The notes: generated from the sequence alone by a model not told the origin. 64,000 bases of DNA from Hafnia alvei (GCF_034424155.1 NZ_CP139992.1:1256012-1320011), one strand, 5' to 3'; counted from the first letter of the stretch, positions 16,595 to 25,424 are shown. Made by a program: numbers and translations.

Positions 16595-17068
16595 TTATCT
16601 TACATGGCAACCATACTGCGGAAAAATTGAGTTACCGAATAGCATGACGCCATCATAAGATTTGTTAATGTATATGATGCGGTTTTTGTCACTGTTACTA
16701 AAAAAAAGGTCAGAGGCGGTATTATCATCAAGGTTATCGGAGTCGTACCGAGAGGTGTTTATTGCAGTAACTTTATAGAGGTGAAAGGCTTTATTGTAGG
16801 CTTTGTAGGTGATCTGGATGCTTCGCGAAATAATGTATCGATCATTATTGCGGGTTAATAAACCATCAATATTGATAAAGAGATAGTTTTGTGATGCCTC
16901 TATCGAGAGCATACCCGTTGAGACGGTATGCACATCGTTAATGTTTTGCTCAATAGAGAAGTCCGCATCGCAGATAAAACTATCGGGTGCATGATATTTT
17001 AATACGGCCCATAAAGTCACCACTGTAGAGCAGAGAAATATGATAGATATATAAATTTTCTTATGCAT
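16595..17068 (-). CDS. FidL-like inner-membrane protein
   Basis: 157 residues from ATG 17068 (MHKKIYISIIFLCSTVV...), which overlaps the upstream regulator's stop by eight bases; the longer upstream frame is unlikely. One N-terminal transmembrane helix, then a periplasmic domain of about 130 residues with two cysteines (SFICDADFS and PQYGCHVR). From memory it resembles FidL-type proteins that are encoded beside CadC-like membrane regulators. Its function is not established; a partner that senses with or modulates the regulator is the natural guess from the overlap. Confidence 0.6.
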   Translation of the reverse strand: MHKKIYISIIFLCSTVVTLWAVLKYHAPDSFICDADFSIEQNINDVHTVSTGMLSIEASQNYLFINIDGLLTRNNDRYIISRSIQITYKAYNKAFHLYKVTAINTSRYDSDNLDDNTASDLFFSNSDKNRIIYINKSYDGVMLFGNSIFPQYGCHVR

Positions 17069-17810
17069 TTTTCTTTTCTCTATAATAGTGGCTTGTACAC
17101 CTTTTCTTTTCTTCATCACATTCTGTAATGAAAATCTGGATGTTGGTTCCTAGAACACTATTTCGCTGTTTTTTATAAATGTAGAGCTTTTTCTTGCTAG
17201 AACAGTCAAGTTTATCTAAGGACAAATGTCCCAACCGCTCATTATTCATCACATCATTAAACGGAAGGTTTGAAGGTATAAATATAATACAGCTTTCTTT
17301 GGTGAACTTTTTAATTTCTACCTCTTTATTGTTATCAGCGACTTTAATAATAACCGTGAGTAACAAAAAAAGAAGGGTGATTATTGTTGCTGATATTGGT
17401 ATAGGGCGCAACCAAGAATTCGTTTTTTCAGTTTTTTCTTGCTTTATCGGTGTAGGTGTAAAAAAAGAATTGTATTCTTGATCGCACGTAATGATCGCAT
17501 CTTCAGCAATTTTAAAACCAATTCTTGGTACGGTAATGATGATGTTTTTTTGAATGCCGAGATGGCTCATATTTTTTCTTAACGTAGAGATATACTGGTT
17601 GAGATTGCTGTTAGATGCTCTTGCACCATATTTATCAAATACGGACTGAAATATTTCCCCACGAGAGAGAATATCACTACGGTGATGCAGTAACTCAGTA
17701 AGTAGACGATTAGAGGTTTGTGATAGTTCGATACAATCTCCGGTAATAATATTGACCAGTGACGCATCTTCAGTATCAAAGGTGACAAATCCCTCTATAT
17801 CGAACCTCAT
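17061..17810 (-). CDS. CadC/ToxR-like membrane-bound winged-helix regulator
   Basis: 249 residues from ATG 17810, which has GGAG six bases before it; an ATG four codons upstream is less well placed. Residues about 1-105 form an OmpR-type winged helix (LLTELLHHRSDILSRGEIFQ, NQYISTLRKNM, ITVPRIGFKI). A single transmembrane segment (ISATIITLLFLLLTVIIKV, about 150) is followed by a small periplasmic domain of 75 residues with several cysteines. The layout is that of CadC/ToxR one-component regulators that sense a periplasmic signal. The overlapping FidL-like gene forms a pair with it. Target genes are unknown. Confidence 0.82.
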   Translation of the reverse strand: MRFDIEGFVTFDTEDASLVNIITGDCIELSQTSNRLLTELLHHRSDILSRGEIFQSVFDKYGARASNSNLNQYISTLRKNMSHLGIQKNIIITVPRIGFKIAEDAIITCDQEYNSFFTPTPIKQEKTEKTNSWLRPIPISATIITLLFLLLTVIIKVADNNKEVEIKKFTKESCIIFIPSNLPFNDVMNNERLGHLSLDKLDCSSKKKLYIYKKQRNSVLGTNIQIFITECDEEKKRCTSHYYREKKNA

Positions 17811-17979
17811 GTTAATCTCCATACTAAATCAAGTTTTTTTAGCTTGGTTAGGTTTTTTATATAAAAAACACATAAATAGTGGATAAAAATATCGTTATTA
17901 TTGATTTTTTTGACTAATCTTGCTGCCTGTGCGGGCGAGAAGCATACTGGGATTCATTTGATAACAAGGAGCTCGGCAA

Positions 17980-18345
17980 ATGAAACTTGAATCTTATTCT
18001 TCTCATCCTTCTTTATTGTTCCAAGGACAACGTGTTCCACAGGATAATCTTAGAGTGTTGGCGGCAGCAATGAATTTAAGTAACCACATGATGGTTAGCG
18101 TGCCGGAACAGGGATTGATTCTCCGTTTATTAGAAAGAGATAGAACAGGGGGGCTATCTACAAGGCAATTAGCCGAACTATGTGAAGTCTCGATTTATAG
18201 AGTCAGGCATTTGCTTCTTCCTTTGGAAAAAGAGGGGAGAATTGCTAGGGATAAAATGCAAAAACACCATCGGTGGTTTTTATCTGAAGAGTCTGTAGAA
18301 ATTGCAAACGATTCTAACAAGGCGGTTTTTTGTTTGCAACAATGA
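17980..18345 (+). CDS. Small winged-helix regulator, PapI/FaeA-like
   Basis: 121 residues with a good AAGGAG eight bases before the ATG. Residues about 45-100 (ILRLLERDRTGG, STRQLAELCEVSIYRVRHLL, LEKEGRIARDKMQKHHRWFL) follow the PapI/FaeA winged-helix pattern: a short first helix, helix-turn-helix, LEKEG turn and WFL strand. PapI-type proteins regulate fimbrial operons, often together with Lrp and DNA methylation. It is divergent from the CadC-like gene. A link to the fimbrial operon at the left end of the window is possible but the two lie 15 kb apart. Assignment to the family is by eye. Confidence 0.6.
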   Translation: MKLESYSSHPSLLFQGQRVPQDNLRVLAAAMNLSNHMMVSVPEQGLILRLLERDRTGGLSTRQLAELCEVSIYRVRHLLLPLEKEGRIARDKMQKHHRWFLSEESVEIANDSNKAVFCLQQ

Positions 18346-18938
18346 AGGTTAACTCGGAATCATCACCTTAATATAAAAAAATTAAATAATGAAGATCTCG
18401 CAGATTTACAAGAATGTTCTTATTTTATGATTTTTGCCATGTGGCGCAATGTCGCTAGCGTTTTTTAATCATGTTTAATATTGTCATTATGTGTTTTTTC
18501 TGAAATGTAAATATTAAAAGATGCCATTTTTATTTTTTCATCAGTCGAGATGAGAATGAAAACTAGAATTTCCAATCTGCATTGATGGTTTACAGATTTC
18601 ATTTGATGATTTTGATAAAAAGCTAATATAGCTTTAATGTTAAAATTGCCAATTGAGAGTTCGTTTAACTTTTATAACATTGGGCTAGTGAGAGGGATAC
18701 TTTTCTAACAAAAGATGAAATGTGCCCTTTTTTTTGGGCAGCGTGTGCCGTGAATATGACTACCGCGCACGTTGTTATGAATTTGCTCACGCCGAGTGGT
18801 TAATGTGCTGCCATAAGTTTGAGGGCAGAATTGTGTATGCACCCGTCACTGACTAACCTTCTAGGCTGTTTTGTATTTCACTTTCAAGCAATGCGGCGTA
18901 GTATCTCCACCTTGATTGTTTTCTAACCACCATTTTAT
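18346..18938. other. Long AT-rich intergenic region with one possible small ORF
   Basis: About 590 bases between the PapI-like gene and the GNAT gene. Most of it is very AT-rich with no gene I can support. A more GC-balanced island at about 18720-18860 holds the small open frame listed separately. A TGCCC...GGGCA hairpin with a T-run between its arms is at 18724-18740. No repeat array or RNA gene was recognised. Confidence 0.6.
18722..18856 (+). CDS. Candidate small protein, 44 residues, unverified
   Basis: An open frame with a GTG start inside the AT-rich gap encodes 44 residues including VCREYDYRARCYEFAHAE, LMCCHKF and ending VYAPVTD. It has four cysteines and two histidines. Its base composition is visibly less AT-rich than the flanks, which hints at coding or a gene remnant. 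There is no convincing ribosome-binding site (AAGATGAAAT upstream). I do not recognise it. It could be a degraded gene or chance. Confidence 0.25.
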   Translation: MPFFLGSVCREYDYRARCYEFAHAEWLMCCHKFEGRIVYAPVTD

Positions 18939-19391
18939 ATGATCCAAATATTGCCGCTGTCTGAAGTTCCAGAACACTGTGAGTTGATAACTGATTGGTT
19001 ATTCACGTCTTTTGGCAGTAAAAATAGCCGAGATTTTTTTGCCAGCATTGTGCGTAGCAGCCTGCGCGCTGAAGGTTTGCCGATAACCTTTGTGGCTTTG
19101 CAAGACGAGAAGCCAGTGGGCACCGTGGGATTGTGGCGCTGTGATTTGATTAGCCGCCAAGACCTATTTCCATGGCTGGCCGCACTTTACATTGATGAAG
19201 GTCAGCGTGGTCAAGGATTAAGCGTTCAGCTACAGCGTTATGTGGAGGACTTTAGCCGCCAAGCCGGATTTAAAGAACTTTATCTCTACGCGGCCTTTGC
19301 AGATTATTACGAACGTTTTGGTTGGCAGTATATTGGCGACGGACTGGACTATCCTGACCAGCCCGTGCGTTTGTATCGGAAGGAGATCTAA
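18939..19391 (+). CDS. GNAT-family N-acetyltransferase
   Basis: 150 residues. The acetyl-CoA binding motif A appears as ALYIDEGQRGQGLSVQL (RGQG), preceded by VALQDEKPVGTVGLW and followed by ELYLYAAFADYYERFGWQ, the usual end of a GNAT fold. Substrate is not predictable. There is no strong Shine-Dalgarno before the ATG. It converges on rhaT with 25 bases between stops. Nothing links it to the clusters on either side. Confidence 0.88.
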   Translation: MIQILPLSEVPEHCELITDWLFTSFGSKNSRDFFASIVRSSLRAEGLPITFVALQDEKPVGTVGLWRCDLISRQDLFPWLAALYIDEGQRGQGLSVQLQRYVEDFSRQAGFKELYLYAAFADYYERFGWQYIGDGLDYPDQPVRLYRKEI

Positions 19392-19416
19392 CTCAAACGG
19401 TTTCCTGATCGTTTTT

Positions 19417-20451
19417 CTAAGCCGCCATGCCAAGGCCGACAATATTGGCTGCTAATATGATGATTAGGCAGCCAATACACAGCACGCTGACTGGCTTTTT
19501 GCTCTGGCACTTCCACTCTTTTAGCAATAATCCTACAATGCCGCCGCACAATACGTAGAAGCTCATGTGCAGCATCCAGCTCATATAGTCGTATTGGGCC
19601 GGAATTTTGGCGTGTCCCCACGCATAGAAGAAGAATTGCAGATACCACATGGTACCGCCCAGCATGGAAAACAACACGTTAACCACGATAAGCCTTTTCG
19701 CCAAAGAGAAGTCTGCTTTAATTGAGATGTTTTTCATGGTGGCTAAACGAATAAAGCAGTAACCGAGGTTGATGACGGCCCCGCCCCCCATAATGATCAC
19801 ATAGCTCGGCAATGCGACATAAAGAGAATCGATGCCTAATGCAGCTGCGGCTTCATGCATTGGCTTCGCGGCATCCATGGCAAACGACATTCCCGCAGAA
19901 AAAATCCCGCACAGGACGGCGAGAATCAGGCCCTTTTTCAGGTTGAACTCTTCGGCACGGATCCCTAGGGCGCGTTCCTTGAGTAAGCCAGCATAGCTGA
20001 CCGTTGCCACCCCAATCAGCGCGACTAACACACCCAGCAACGTCATTCGTCCGCCGGGCGTTCCGAATAGCACGTCGACACGGCCTTGAATAATCGGGGT
20101 CATCAAGGTGCCAATGATGAGCGTAATACCGATGGCAATGCCGATCCCCATCGACATGCCGAGGTAGCGCATCGTTAGGCCGTAGTTGATGTTGCCGATG
20201 CCCCACATGGCGCCAAATAAAAAGACGGGAAGCAGCACCGAGAAACTAAATGAGCCGTAATAAGCCCAAAAGTTAGGCAGCAGGATGTAGCTCACTAACC
20301 AAGGCAAGACCAGCCACGAGACAAATCCGCCGATAGACCACATGGTTTCCCATGACCAATGTTTTACCTGTTTAAATGGCGCATAAAAGCATGCAGCACT
20401 GGCCGCGCCAACCAGATGCCAGATGATTCCCAAAACAATAGAGTCGTTCAT
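19417..20451 (-). CDS. rhaT: L-rhamnose/proton symporter
   Basis: 344 residues from the ATG at 20451, the same length as E. coli RhaT; AGGATAGGACG precedes this start, so longer frames upstream are not used. Ten hydrophobic segments; the sequence reads like RhaT throughout ([69 protein letters not shown]). It imports L-rhamnose with a proton. The usual neighbours rhaSR and rhaBAD are not in the window, so it is either separated from them or a stand-alone paralogue with a related sugar as substrate. Confidence 0.9.
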   Translation of the reverse strand: MNDSIVLGIIWHLVGAASAACFYAPFKQVKHWSWETMWSIGGFVSWLVLPWLVSYILLPNFWAYYGSFSFSVLLPVFLFGAMWGIGNINYGLTMRYLGMSMGIGIAIGITLIIGTLMTPIIQGRVDVLFGTPGGRMTLLGVLVALIGVATVSYAGLLKERALGIRAEEFNLKKGLILAVLCGIFSAGMSFAMDAAKPMHEAAAALGIDSLYVALPSYVIIMGGGAVINLGYCFIRLATMKNISIKADFSLAKRLIVVNVLFSMLGGTMWYLQFFFYAWGHAKIPAQYDYMSWMLHMSFYVLCGGIVGLLLKEWKCQSKKPVSVLCIGCLIIILAANIVGLGMAA

Positions 20452-20556
20452 TCGTCCTATCCTTTTTGTTATAGGTGAGAAGCGGCAATGGAATGCATCA
20501 ATGTGTTGGGCGCCACTTCTCTGACGATAGGAGTCTAAATAGTGTGCAGATTTCAC

Positions 20557-20956
20557 ACCTTCGGATAGCTGCCGCGCAAGGCTTAGGGATGGCAGAATTT
20601 AGCAGGTTGGACCGATGGCGATCACAAAAGCATTTAAAAGCAGAGGGTTATTACGGTGCGCGTGGCAGCCAATGGGAATCGATGCATATTGAAGGAATGC
20701 TATGAAATATAAGAACTTTCTTATGAATATAAATTTCTTTAACCAAAATTAGCTTTTAAGGAATAAGCTATTTATGATTGCCAACGTATACCTGCCGTAC
20801 TTCAAACTGCATTTTTGTTGGCTGTGTTCACACTCTCGAACCGCTGATGTGCCGCTTCAATGCAATTCGAATTATGTTGGGTACAATCTATTTTTTGGTG
20901 CGTCGGAGGCCATTAGGTATACTCTATGGCTAACCTGTCGAGGGATGAGAAACGCG
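20557..20956. other. Gap between rhaT and the coiled-coil gene, mostly non-coding
   Basis: About 500 bases lie between the rhaT start and the ATG at 20957. A 76-codon open frame at 20475-20705 has no ribosome-binding site and no recognisable motif, so it is not annotated. The right half (20782-20884) holds an inverted-repeat element listed separately. No promoter could be assigned with confidence. Confidence 0.5.
20782..20884. repeat. Imperfect inverted-repeat intergenic element
   Basis: The ends TACTTCAAACTGCAT (near 20800) and ATGCAATTCGAATTAT (near 20862) are imperfect inverted repeats, and between them lies TTGGCTGTGTTCAC. The pattern, with a GTATACC/GGGTAC outer border, resembles a family of enterobacterial intergenic repeats that I know from other genomes as palindromic elements with the core CTTCAAGTTGCAG. 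It lies just upstream of the coiled-coil gene. I see only this copy clearly. Confidence 0.4.
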
Positions 20957-21280
20957 ATGTCTGATTTGGAAGTGCAACTGCGTAATTCGCTAGCGGCTTT
21001 AGATGATCTTAAAGAAAGCTTTGAGCAACAGCGTCTCGTATGGCAACAAGAATGCGAAGGAATACGCATGCAGCTCGAACAGGCGCGTCAGCGCGAAGCT
21101 GCTCTCCTGCTTAAGAATGAACAGCTGACACGCAAGCTGGTTGAAATGGGCTCTTTGCCAGAAAATAATCCGTTGTTAAAGCAGTTCAAGATGGTTGGAG
21201 CGCATATTGAGGCTTTAGCTCAGGAGGCGACTGCATTTAATAATTATATTTCTTCGGTGTCGGCGCCAGAAACCCACTAA
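20957..21280 (+). CDS. Small coiled-coil protein of unknown function
   Basis: 107 residues from ATG 20957 (MSDLEVQLRNSLAALDDLKE...); an in-frame ATG at 20945 has its GAGGG too close, and the rest of the upstream frame runs through a repeat. Residues about 5-70 are strongly heptad-like (QLRNSLAALDDLKESF, QLEQARQREAALLLKNEQL), then ENNPLLKQFKMVGAHIEALA. No membrane segment or signal peptide; probably cytoplasmic. I do not recognise a function. It ends 27 bases before a strong terminator. Confidence 0.65.
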   Translation: MSDLEVQLRNSLAALDDLKESFEQQRLVWQQECEGIRMQLEQARQREAALLLKNEQLTRKLVEMGSLPENNPLLKQFKMVGAHIEALAQEATAFNNYISSVSAPETH

Positions 21281-21306
21281 GGGAAATCTTGACTGACGTG
21301 ATACCC

Positions 21307-21332
21307 AAGCCGCTCATTATGAGCGGCTTTTT
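21307..21332. terminator. Rho-independent terminator between convergent genes
   Basis: AAGCCGCTCA-TTA-TGAGCGGCTT followed by TTT: a perfect 10-bp stem with T-run on the plus strand and A-run on the other side, so it can serve both the coiled-coil gene and the rhodanese gene that converges from the right. Confidence 0.9.
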
Positions 21333-21336
21333 AGTA

Positions 21337-21759
21337 TTAGCAGCCGCACTGTGCGGTTTTTGACTTTTGTCCGGCAAACGAGAAGCCTTCATCCTGCCAT
21401 CCCATTACTCCTCCGATCATCTCCTTCACGGGATAACCTAATTGGCTGAGTTTTAATGCGGCCTTTTGTGCACCGTTACAGTGTGGCCCCGCGCAATACA
21501 CCACAAATAGAGTCTCGCGAGCGAAGCGCTGATATAGGCGCTGATCCATCTCTTTATGAGGAATATTGATGGCTTGCGGAAGGTGGGATTGCTGGTACAA
21601 CGCTGGCGAGCGCACGTCGAGTAATACAAAATCCACCTGTGGCTGCTGTAAACACGCATGAACATCAGAACAGTCGGTCTCAAACTGAAAGCGGCGCGCA
21701 AAATAGTGTTCGGCTTCAATAGAATCTGCGGCCGGAATACGGCTAACTAAGCTGGTCAT
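21337..21759 (-). CDS. Rhodanese-like sulfurtransferase
   Basis: 140 residues from ATG 21759, chosen because GAGGGAG lies eight bases upstream; the frame extends to 21804. Single rhodanese domain with DFVLLDVRSPALYQ and active-site loop VVYCAGPHCNGAQKA (the cysteine in YCAGPHC), then MIGGVMGWQDEGF. The protein ends with a CGC tail. Rhodaneses move sulfane sulfur or act as sensors. It is divergent from the AraC-type regulator on its right, a pairing I recall from other enterobacteria, suggesting that the regulator controls it. Confidence 0.88.
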   Translation of the reverse strand: MTSLVSRIPAADSIEAEHYFARRFQFETDCSDVHACLQQPQVDFVLLDVRSPALYQQSHLPQAINIPHKEMDQRLYQRFARETLFVVYCAGPHCNGAQKAALKLSQLGYPVKEMIGGVMGWQDEGFSFAGQKSKTAQCGC

Positions 21760-21868
21760 CGTTGAAACTCCCTCATTTGAATGAATTTCTACTGTATTGT
21801 GCATCTCATCTTGCCTACAGTGGCAGATGTGCCATCTTTCCTAGTAAATCTGCCAATGAATGCATTGT

Positions 21869-22846
21869 ATGAATGAATATCCCGGACTAGTGGCAACGTT
21901 AGCCTACGATGGTCTATGTAGCTTTGAGTTTGGTATTGCGCTTGAAGTTTTTGCCTTGCCCCGCTCAGAATTCGACTTCCCGTGGTATCGACACGTCGTA
22001 GTGGGCGTTGATCAGGGCCCGATGCGTGCGGCCAACGGCGTTACCCTACTGGCCGAATATGGTCTAGAGCAGTTGGCGCAGGCCGATACGATTATTATCC
22101 CCGGCTGGCGTGGCAATGATGTCATGCCGCCACAGCCGCTTATCGATGCATTGCGTAGCGCTTATGCCAGAGGCGCACGATTTATTACCATTTGCTCAGG
22201 GGTTTTCGTTTTGGCTGCTGCGGGAATCCTCGCGGGAACGCGTGTCACAACCCACTGGCGTTACTGTGAACAACTCGCCAAGCGCTATCCTGATATTCAG
22301 GTGGATGCCGATGTGTTGTATGTCGACAGTGGACAGGTGATCACCTCAGCGGGCAGCGCAGCAGGTATTGATGCCTGTTTACATTTAGTTAGCCGTGATT
22401 ATGGTGTGCAGGTGGCGAATCGTGTGGCGCGGCGTTTGGTGATGGCTCCACAGCGTAGTGGGGGGCAAAAGCAGTTTATTCCGCAAACACCGGTGAAAAA
22501 GACAACCGATGCTCTTCAGCGTTTGATGACGCAGATACTGACCAATCTGCATTTAACCTGGAGTGTGCGCATTATGGCTCAAGAAGTGAATATGAGTGAG
22601 CGTACTTTGGTTAGGCGCTTTGTGGCGGTTCTCGGTGTACCGCCAGCGACTTGGCTGCAGCAGGCAAGAATGTCCTTAGCCTGTGAGCTATTAGAGCTGG
22701 GGGAGATTCAGATTGAGCGCGTAGCTGAGCGCTGTGGTTTTAATACCAGTGAAGGTTTTCGTCAGGCATTTCGTCAACAGTTTGGCGTAACGCCGTCGAT
22801 CTATCGCCGCCGTTTTTCAGAGTCAAATCCACAAAGAAGCGTCTAA
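21869..22846 (+). CDS. ftrA: AraC-family regulator with GATase1/DJ-1-like N-terminal domain (FtrA type)
   Basis: 325 residues from ATG 21869 (an ATG three codons earlier, 21860, is also possible). Residues about 1-190 form a DJ-1/PfpI-like domain (VATLAYDGLCSFEFGIALEV, DTIIIPGWRG, FITICSGVFVLAAAG with the nucleophile-elbow cysteine). Residues about 215-315 are the AraC double helix-turn-helix (LTWSVRIMAQEVNMSERTLV, ERVAERCGFNTSEGFRQAFR). This is the layout of the regulator named FtrA. The effector is unknown. Divergent from the rhodanese gene, sharing a 100-base promoter region. Confidence 0.85.
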   Translation: MNEYPGLVATLAYDGLCSFEFGIALEVFALPRSEFDFPWYRHVVVGVDQGPMRAANGVTLLAEYGLEQLAQADTIIIPGWRGNDVMPPQPLIDALRSAYARGARFITICSGVFVLAAAGILAGTRVTTHWRYCEQLAKRYPDIQVDADVLYVDSGQVITSAGSAAGIDACLHLVSRDYGVQVANRVARRLVMAPQRSGGQKQFIPQTPVKKTTDALQRLMTQILTNLHLTWSVRIMAQEVNMSERTLVRRFVAVLGVPPATWLQQARMSLACELLELGEIQIERVAERCGFNTSEGFRQAFRQQFGVTPSIYRRRFSESNPQRSV

Positions 22847-22963
22847 CTCTGTTACATATTCACATTGCTAATAGGGGCAAATTGGATATTAATAGACACA
22901 TTATTACGAACGTTTTTTAGTCAGTCGGTCCTGCCGTCTGATGTATTCATTAAGAAGGTGTTT

Positions 22964-23161
22964 ATGGAAGGTATCAGTATTACCAAATTGTTGGTGATTG
23001 CGGTTCTGGTTATTCTGCTGTTCGGTACAAACAAACTGCGCACTCTGGGCGGTGACCTCGGTGCTGCCCTGAAAGGCTTTAAGAAAGCCATGAATGACGA
23101 CACAGCTAAACCAAGTGCGGATGCCGATAGCGCCGCACCTCGCGTTGACCATAAAGACTAA
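22964..23161 (+). CDS. tatE: Twin-arginine translocase subunit TatE
   Basis: 65 residues from ATG 22964, preceded by AAGAAGGTG; the open frame begins earlier but has no supporting start. [20 protein letters not shown] is the TatA/E membrane segment, followed by [20 protein letters not shown], the amphipathic helix, and a short acidic tail. TatE is a TatA-like pore component for export of folded proteins. The position beside lipA is the same as in E. coli, which separates TatE from TatA of the tatABC operon. Confidence 0.95.
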   Translation: MEGISITKLLVIAVLVILLFGTNKLRTLGGDLGAALKGFKKAMNDDTAKPSADADSAAPRVDHKD

Positions 23162-23193
23162 TTCGGTTTTTCAGCCCTCGCTGAGTGACCAAT

Positions 23194-23230
23194 AAAAAAA
23201 CCGTAGAGAGTGAGCCCTCTACGGTTTTTT
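23194..23230. terminator. Terminator after tatE
   Basis: CCGTAGAG...CTCTACGG stem with an A-run before and a T-run of six after it. It lies 40 bases after the tatE stop and about 110 bases before the end of lipA on the other strand, so it can act in both directions. Confidence 0.9.
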
Positions 23231-23342
23231 CTGTTCTGTTTGCCAAGTATTGAGGTTGCAGTGAGTTTCACCGAGACCTCATGATTTTGGCTGTCAGTCT
23301 GTTCTCTTGTAAAAAAATATTTCTACGGAAACAGACTTATCT

Positions 23343-24308
23343 TTACTTAACTTCCACGCCCTTGGCCTGTAAATCAGCATGGTAAGAAGAGCGCACGAAC
23401 GGACCACAGGCGGCATGGGTAAAGCCCATCGCCATCGCTTCAGCTTTCATCTCTTCAAATTCGTCAGGGCTGACATAACGCTGTACCGGAAGATGATGGC
23501 GGCTAGGCTGTAAATACTGTCCCAGCGTTAACATCGTTACGCCGTGCGCACGCAGGTCGCGCATCACTTCAATGATTTCGGCATTGGTTTCACCTAAACC
23601 AACCATTAGACCCGATTTGGTTGGGATCTCTGGGTGCGCAGCCTTAAAGTTTTCCAGCAGTTTCAGCGACCAGTTATAGTCGGCACCCGGACGTACTTGG
23701 CGATAGATACGCGGTACGTTTTCAAGGTTATGGTTGAATACGTCCGGCGGTGTTTCCGTCAGAATATCTAATGCGCGTTCCATACGACCACGGAAATCAG
23801 GCACCAGCGTTTCAATGCGGATGGTTGGGTTTTTGGCGCGAATGGCACGAATACAATCGGCAAAATGCTGCGCACCGCCGTCGCGCAGATCGTCGCGGTC
23901 AACGGAGGTAATCACCACGTAACGCAGGCCCATATCGGCGATGGTTTGTGCCAGCTTTTCGGGCTCGTTGGCGTCTGGCGCTACTGGGCGTCCATGTGCC
24001 ACGTCGCAGAATGGGCAACGACGGGTACAAATTGCACCGAGGATCATAAAGGTTGCCGTACCGTGGTTAAAACATTCCGCCAAGTTAGGACAGGAGGCTT
24101 CTTCACAGACCGAGTGCAGGCCATTTTTACGCATGGCCGCTTTAATGCCTTGAATACGACTGGAATCCGCAGGGAGCTTGATTTTCATCCACTCAGGTTT
24201 GCGCAGCAGCTGTTCTCTTTCGACGGCCACGGTTTTTACCGGGATCAGGGCCATTTTGTCTGCGTCACGGTATTTGACGCCGCGTTCCATCAGAATTGGT
24301 TTACTCAT
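23343..24308 (-). CDS. lipA: Lipoyl synthase
   Basis: 321 residues from ATG 24308, the E. coli LipA length; longer frames upstream run into lipB. The auxiliary cluster cysteines are in [12 protein letters not shown] and the radical-SAM cysteines in CTRRCPFC (C-x3-C-x2-C). It inserts two sulfurs into octanoyl chains on E2/H proteins to give lipoyl groups. It overlaps lipB by eight bases at its start, so the two are translated as a coupled pair, unlike the spaced arrangement in E. coli. Confidence 0.98.
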   Translation of the reverse strand: MSKPILMERGVKYRDADKMALIPVKTVAVEREQLLRKPEWMKIKLPADSSRIQGIKAAMRKNGLHSVCEEASCPNLAECFNHGTATFMILGAICTRRCPFCDVAHGRPVAPDANEPEKLAQTIADMGLRYVVITSVDRDDLRDGGAQHFADCIRAIRAKNPTIRIETLVPDFRGRMERALDILTETPPDVFNHNLENVPRIYRQVRPGADYNWSLKLLENFKAAHPEIPTKSGLMVGLGETNAEIIEVMRDLRAHGVTMLTLGQYLQPSRHHLPVQRYVSPDEFEEMKAEAMAMGFTHAACGPFVRSSYHADLQAKGVEVK

Positions 24309-24972
24309 AATCTTGCGGGTTCCAGTTGCTTGACTCGACTGATTGATAGCCAAGTATTTGAATAAATTGCTCGACCAGTACCGGCTGTACATCTTCAAGC
24401 GTAACGCCGGGGTTGAGTGCGCTGATCTGTGTCATTTGCATGCCAGCATAACCACAGGGGTTAATTCGGCTAAACGGGTCGAGATCCATGGTGGTGTTCA
24501 GTGCAAGCCCGTGGAACGAACAGCCTTTACGGATGCGTAGTCCCAGCGAGCAAATTTTTTGTTCTCCAACGTAAACGCCGGGGGCGTCAGCTCTGGCATG
24601 AGCATCAATATCGAATTTGCCCAAGGTGTTAACCACGGTTTGTTCAATGGCCGTTACCAGTTGGCGTACGCCGAATTTATTACGTTTTAAATCGACAAGG
24701 ACATACATCACCTGCTGACCGGGGCCGTGATAGGTCACCTGTCCTCCGCGATCGCTTTGGATCACGGGAATATCACCAGCGGCTAATACGTGTTCGGCTT
24801 TGCCAGCCTGACCTTGGGTAAACACCGGATGATGCTGAACCAACCAAAGCTCGTCGGGCGTGCTCTCCGTACGCTGGTCGGTGAAGGTGTGCATAGCTTG
24901 TGATACGGGAACATAGGGTTGCAACCCCAGTTGACGCAGTATGATCTTGTCTTGTTGCAAACGAGTCATCAT
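24301..24972 (-). CDS. lipB: Octanoyl-[ACP]:protein N-octanoyltransferase
   Basis: 223 residues. Characteristic [35 protein letters not shown] (with the catalytic lysine) and [11 protein letters not shown] (with the acyl-cysteine). It moves octanoate from ACP to the lipoyl domains, supplying LipA with substrate. Two adjacent ATGs (24972, 24969) are possible starts. The C-terminus (NWNPQDYE) overlaps the beginning of lipA. Preceded upstream by ybeD, as in E. coli. Confidence 0.97.
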   Translation of the reverse strand: MMTRLQQDKIILRQLGLQPYVPVSQAMHTFTDQRTESTPDELWLVQHHPVFTQGQAGKAEHVLAAGDIPVIQSDRGGQVTYHGPGQQVMYVLVDLKRNKFGVRQLVTAIEQTVVNTLGKFDIDAHARADAPGVYVGEQKICSLGLRIRKGCSFHGLALNTTMDLDPFSRINPCGYAGMQMTQISALNPGVTLEDVQPVLVEQFIQILGYQSVESSNWNPQDYE

Positions 24973-25040
24973 CCGGTTACAGAATTGGTAAAGCCATTAT
25001 ACCGAGATGAACCCCCAGCGACCAGTGCTGATCATCCAAA

Positions 25041-25081
25041 AAAGAGCGGCCCGATAGGGCATTTGTGCCATATCGGGCCGT
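25041..25081 (-). terminator. Terminator downstream of ybeD
   Basis: CGGCCCGATA...TATCGGGCCG forms a long stem with an inner GGCA/TGCC part; on the minus strand it is followed by CTCTTTTTT. It lies 45 bases after the ybeD stop and before lipB. Confidence 0.85.
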
Positions 25082-25125
25082 TTCTCCTTCATACTTGAAA
25101 GGAGGTAATCGTTAAAGAACTGTAA

Positions 25126-25389
25126 TTACAATACCATACGGACGATTTCGATTTTGCCCAGTTCTTCGTACAGCGTTTCTACCTGCTCAATATGGGTCGC
25201 ATTGATGGTGATGGCGACAGAGTGGTAGTTGCCTTTGCTGCTTGGTTTAACCTGCGGCTGATAGTCGCCGGGTGCATGGCGCTGCACCACTTCGACCACC
25301 TGATCGACCAGCTCAGGCTGCGCTAAACCCATGACTCTATAGGTAAAAGAGCATGGAAAATCGAGCAGTTCATTCAGTTTAGTTTTCAT
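25126..25389 (-). CDS. ybeD: YbeD, DUF493 family protein
   Basis: 87 residues, the same length and near-identical start ([20 protein letters not shown]) as E. coli YbeD. Small alpha/beta fold with ACT-like topology; [18 protein letters not shown] is the conserved centre. Function is unknown; a link to lipoate metabolism has been suggested only by its place next to lipB. It lies between dacA and lipB, in the order found in E. coli. Confidence 0.95.
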   Translation of the reverse strand: MKTKLNELLDFPCSFTYRVMGLAQPELVDQVVEVVQRHAPGDYQPQVKPSSKGNYHSVAITINATHIEQVETLYEELGKIEIVRMVL

Positions 25390-25424
25390 GTTGCGCTCCA
25401 GCGTGTTACTTCAATCTATAAATT

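Noticed and set aside
20475-20705. 76-residue open frame upstream of rhaT on the plus strand
   Set aside because: No ribosome-binding site, no motif, and it overlaps the rhaT promoter region.
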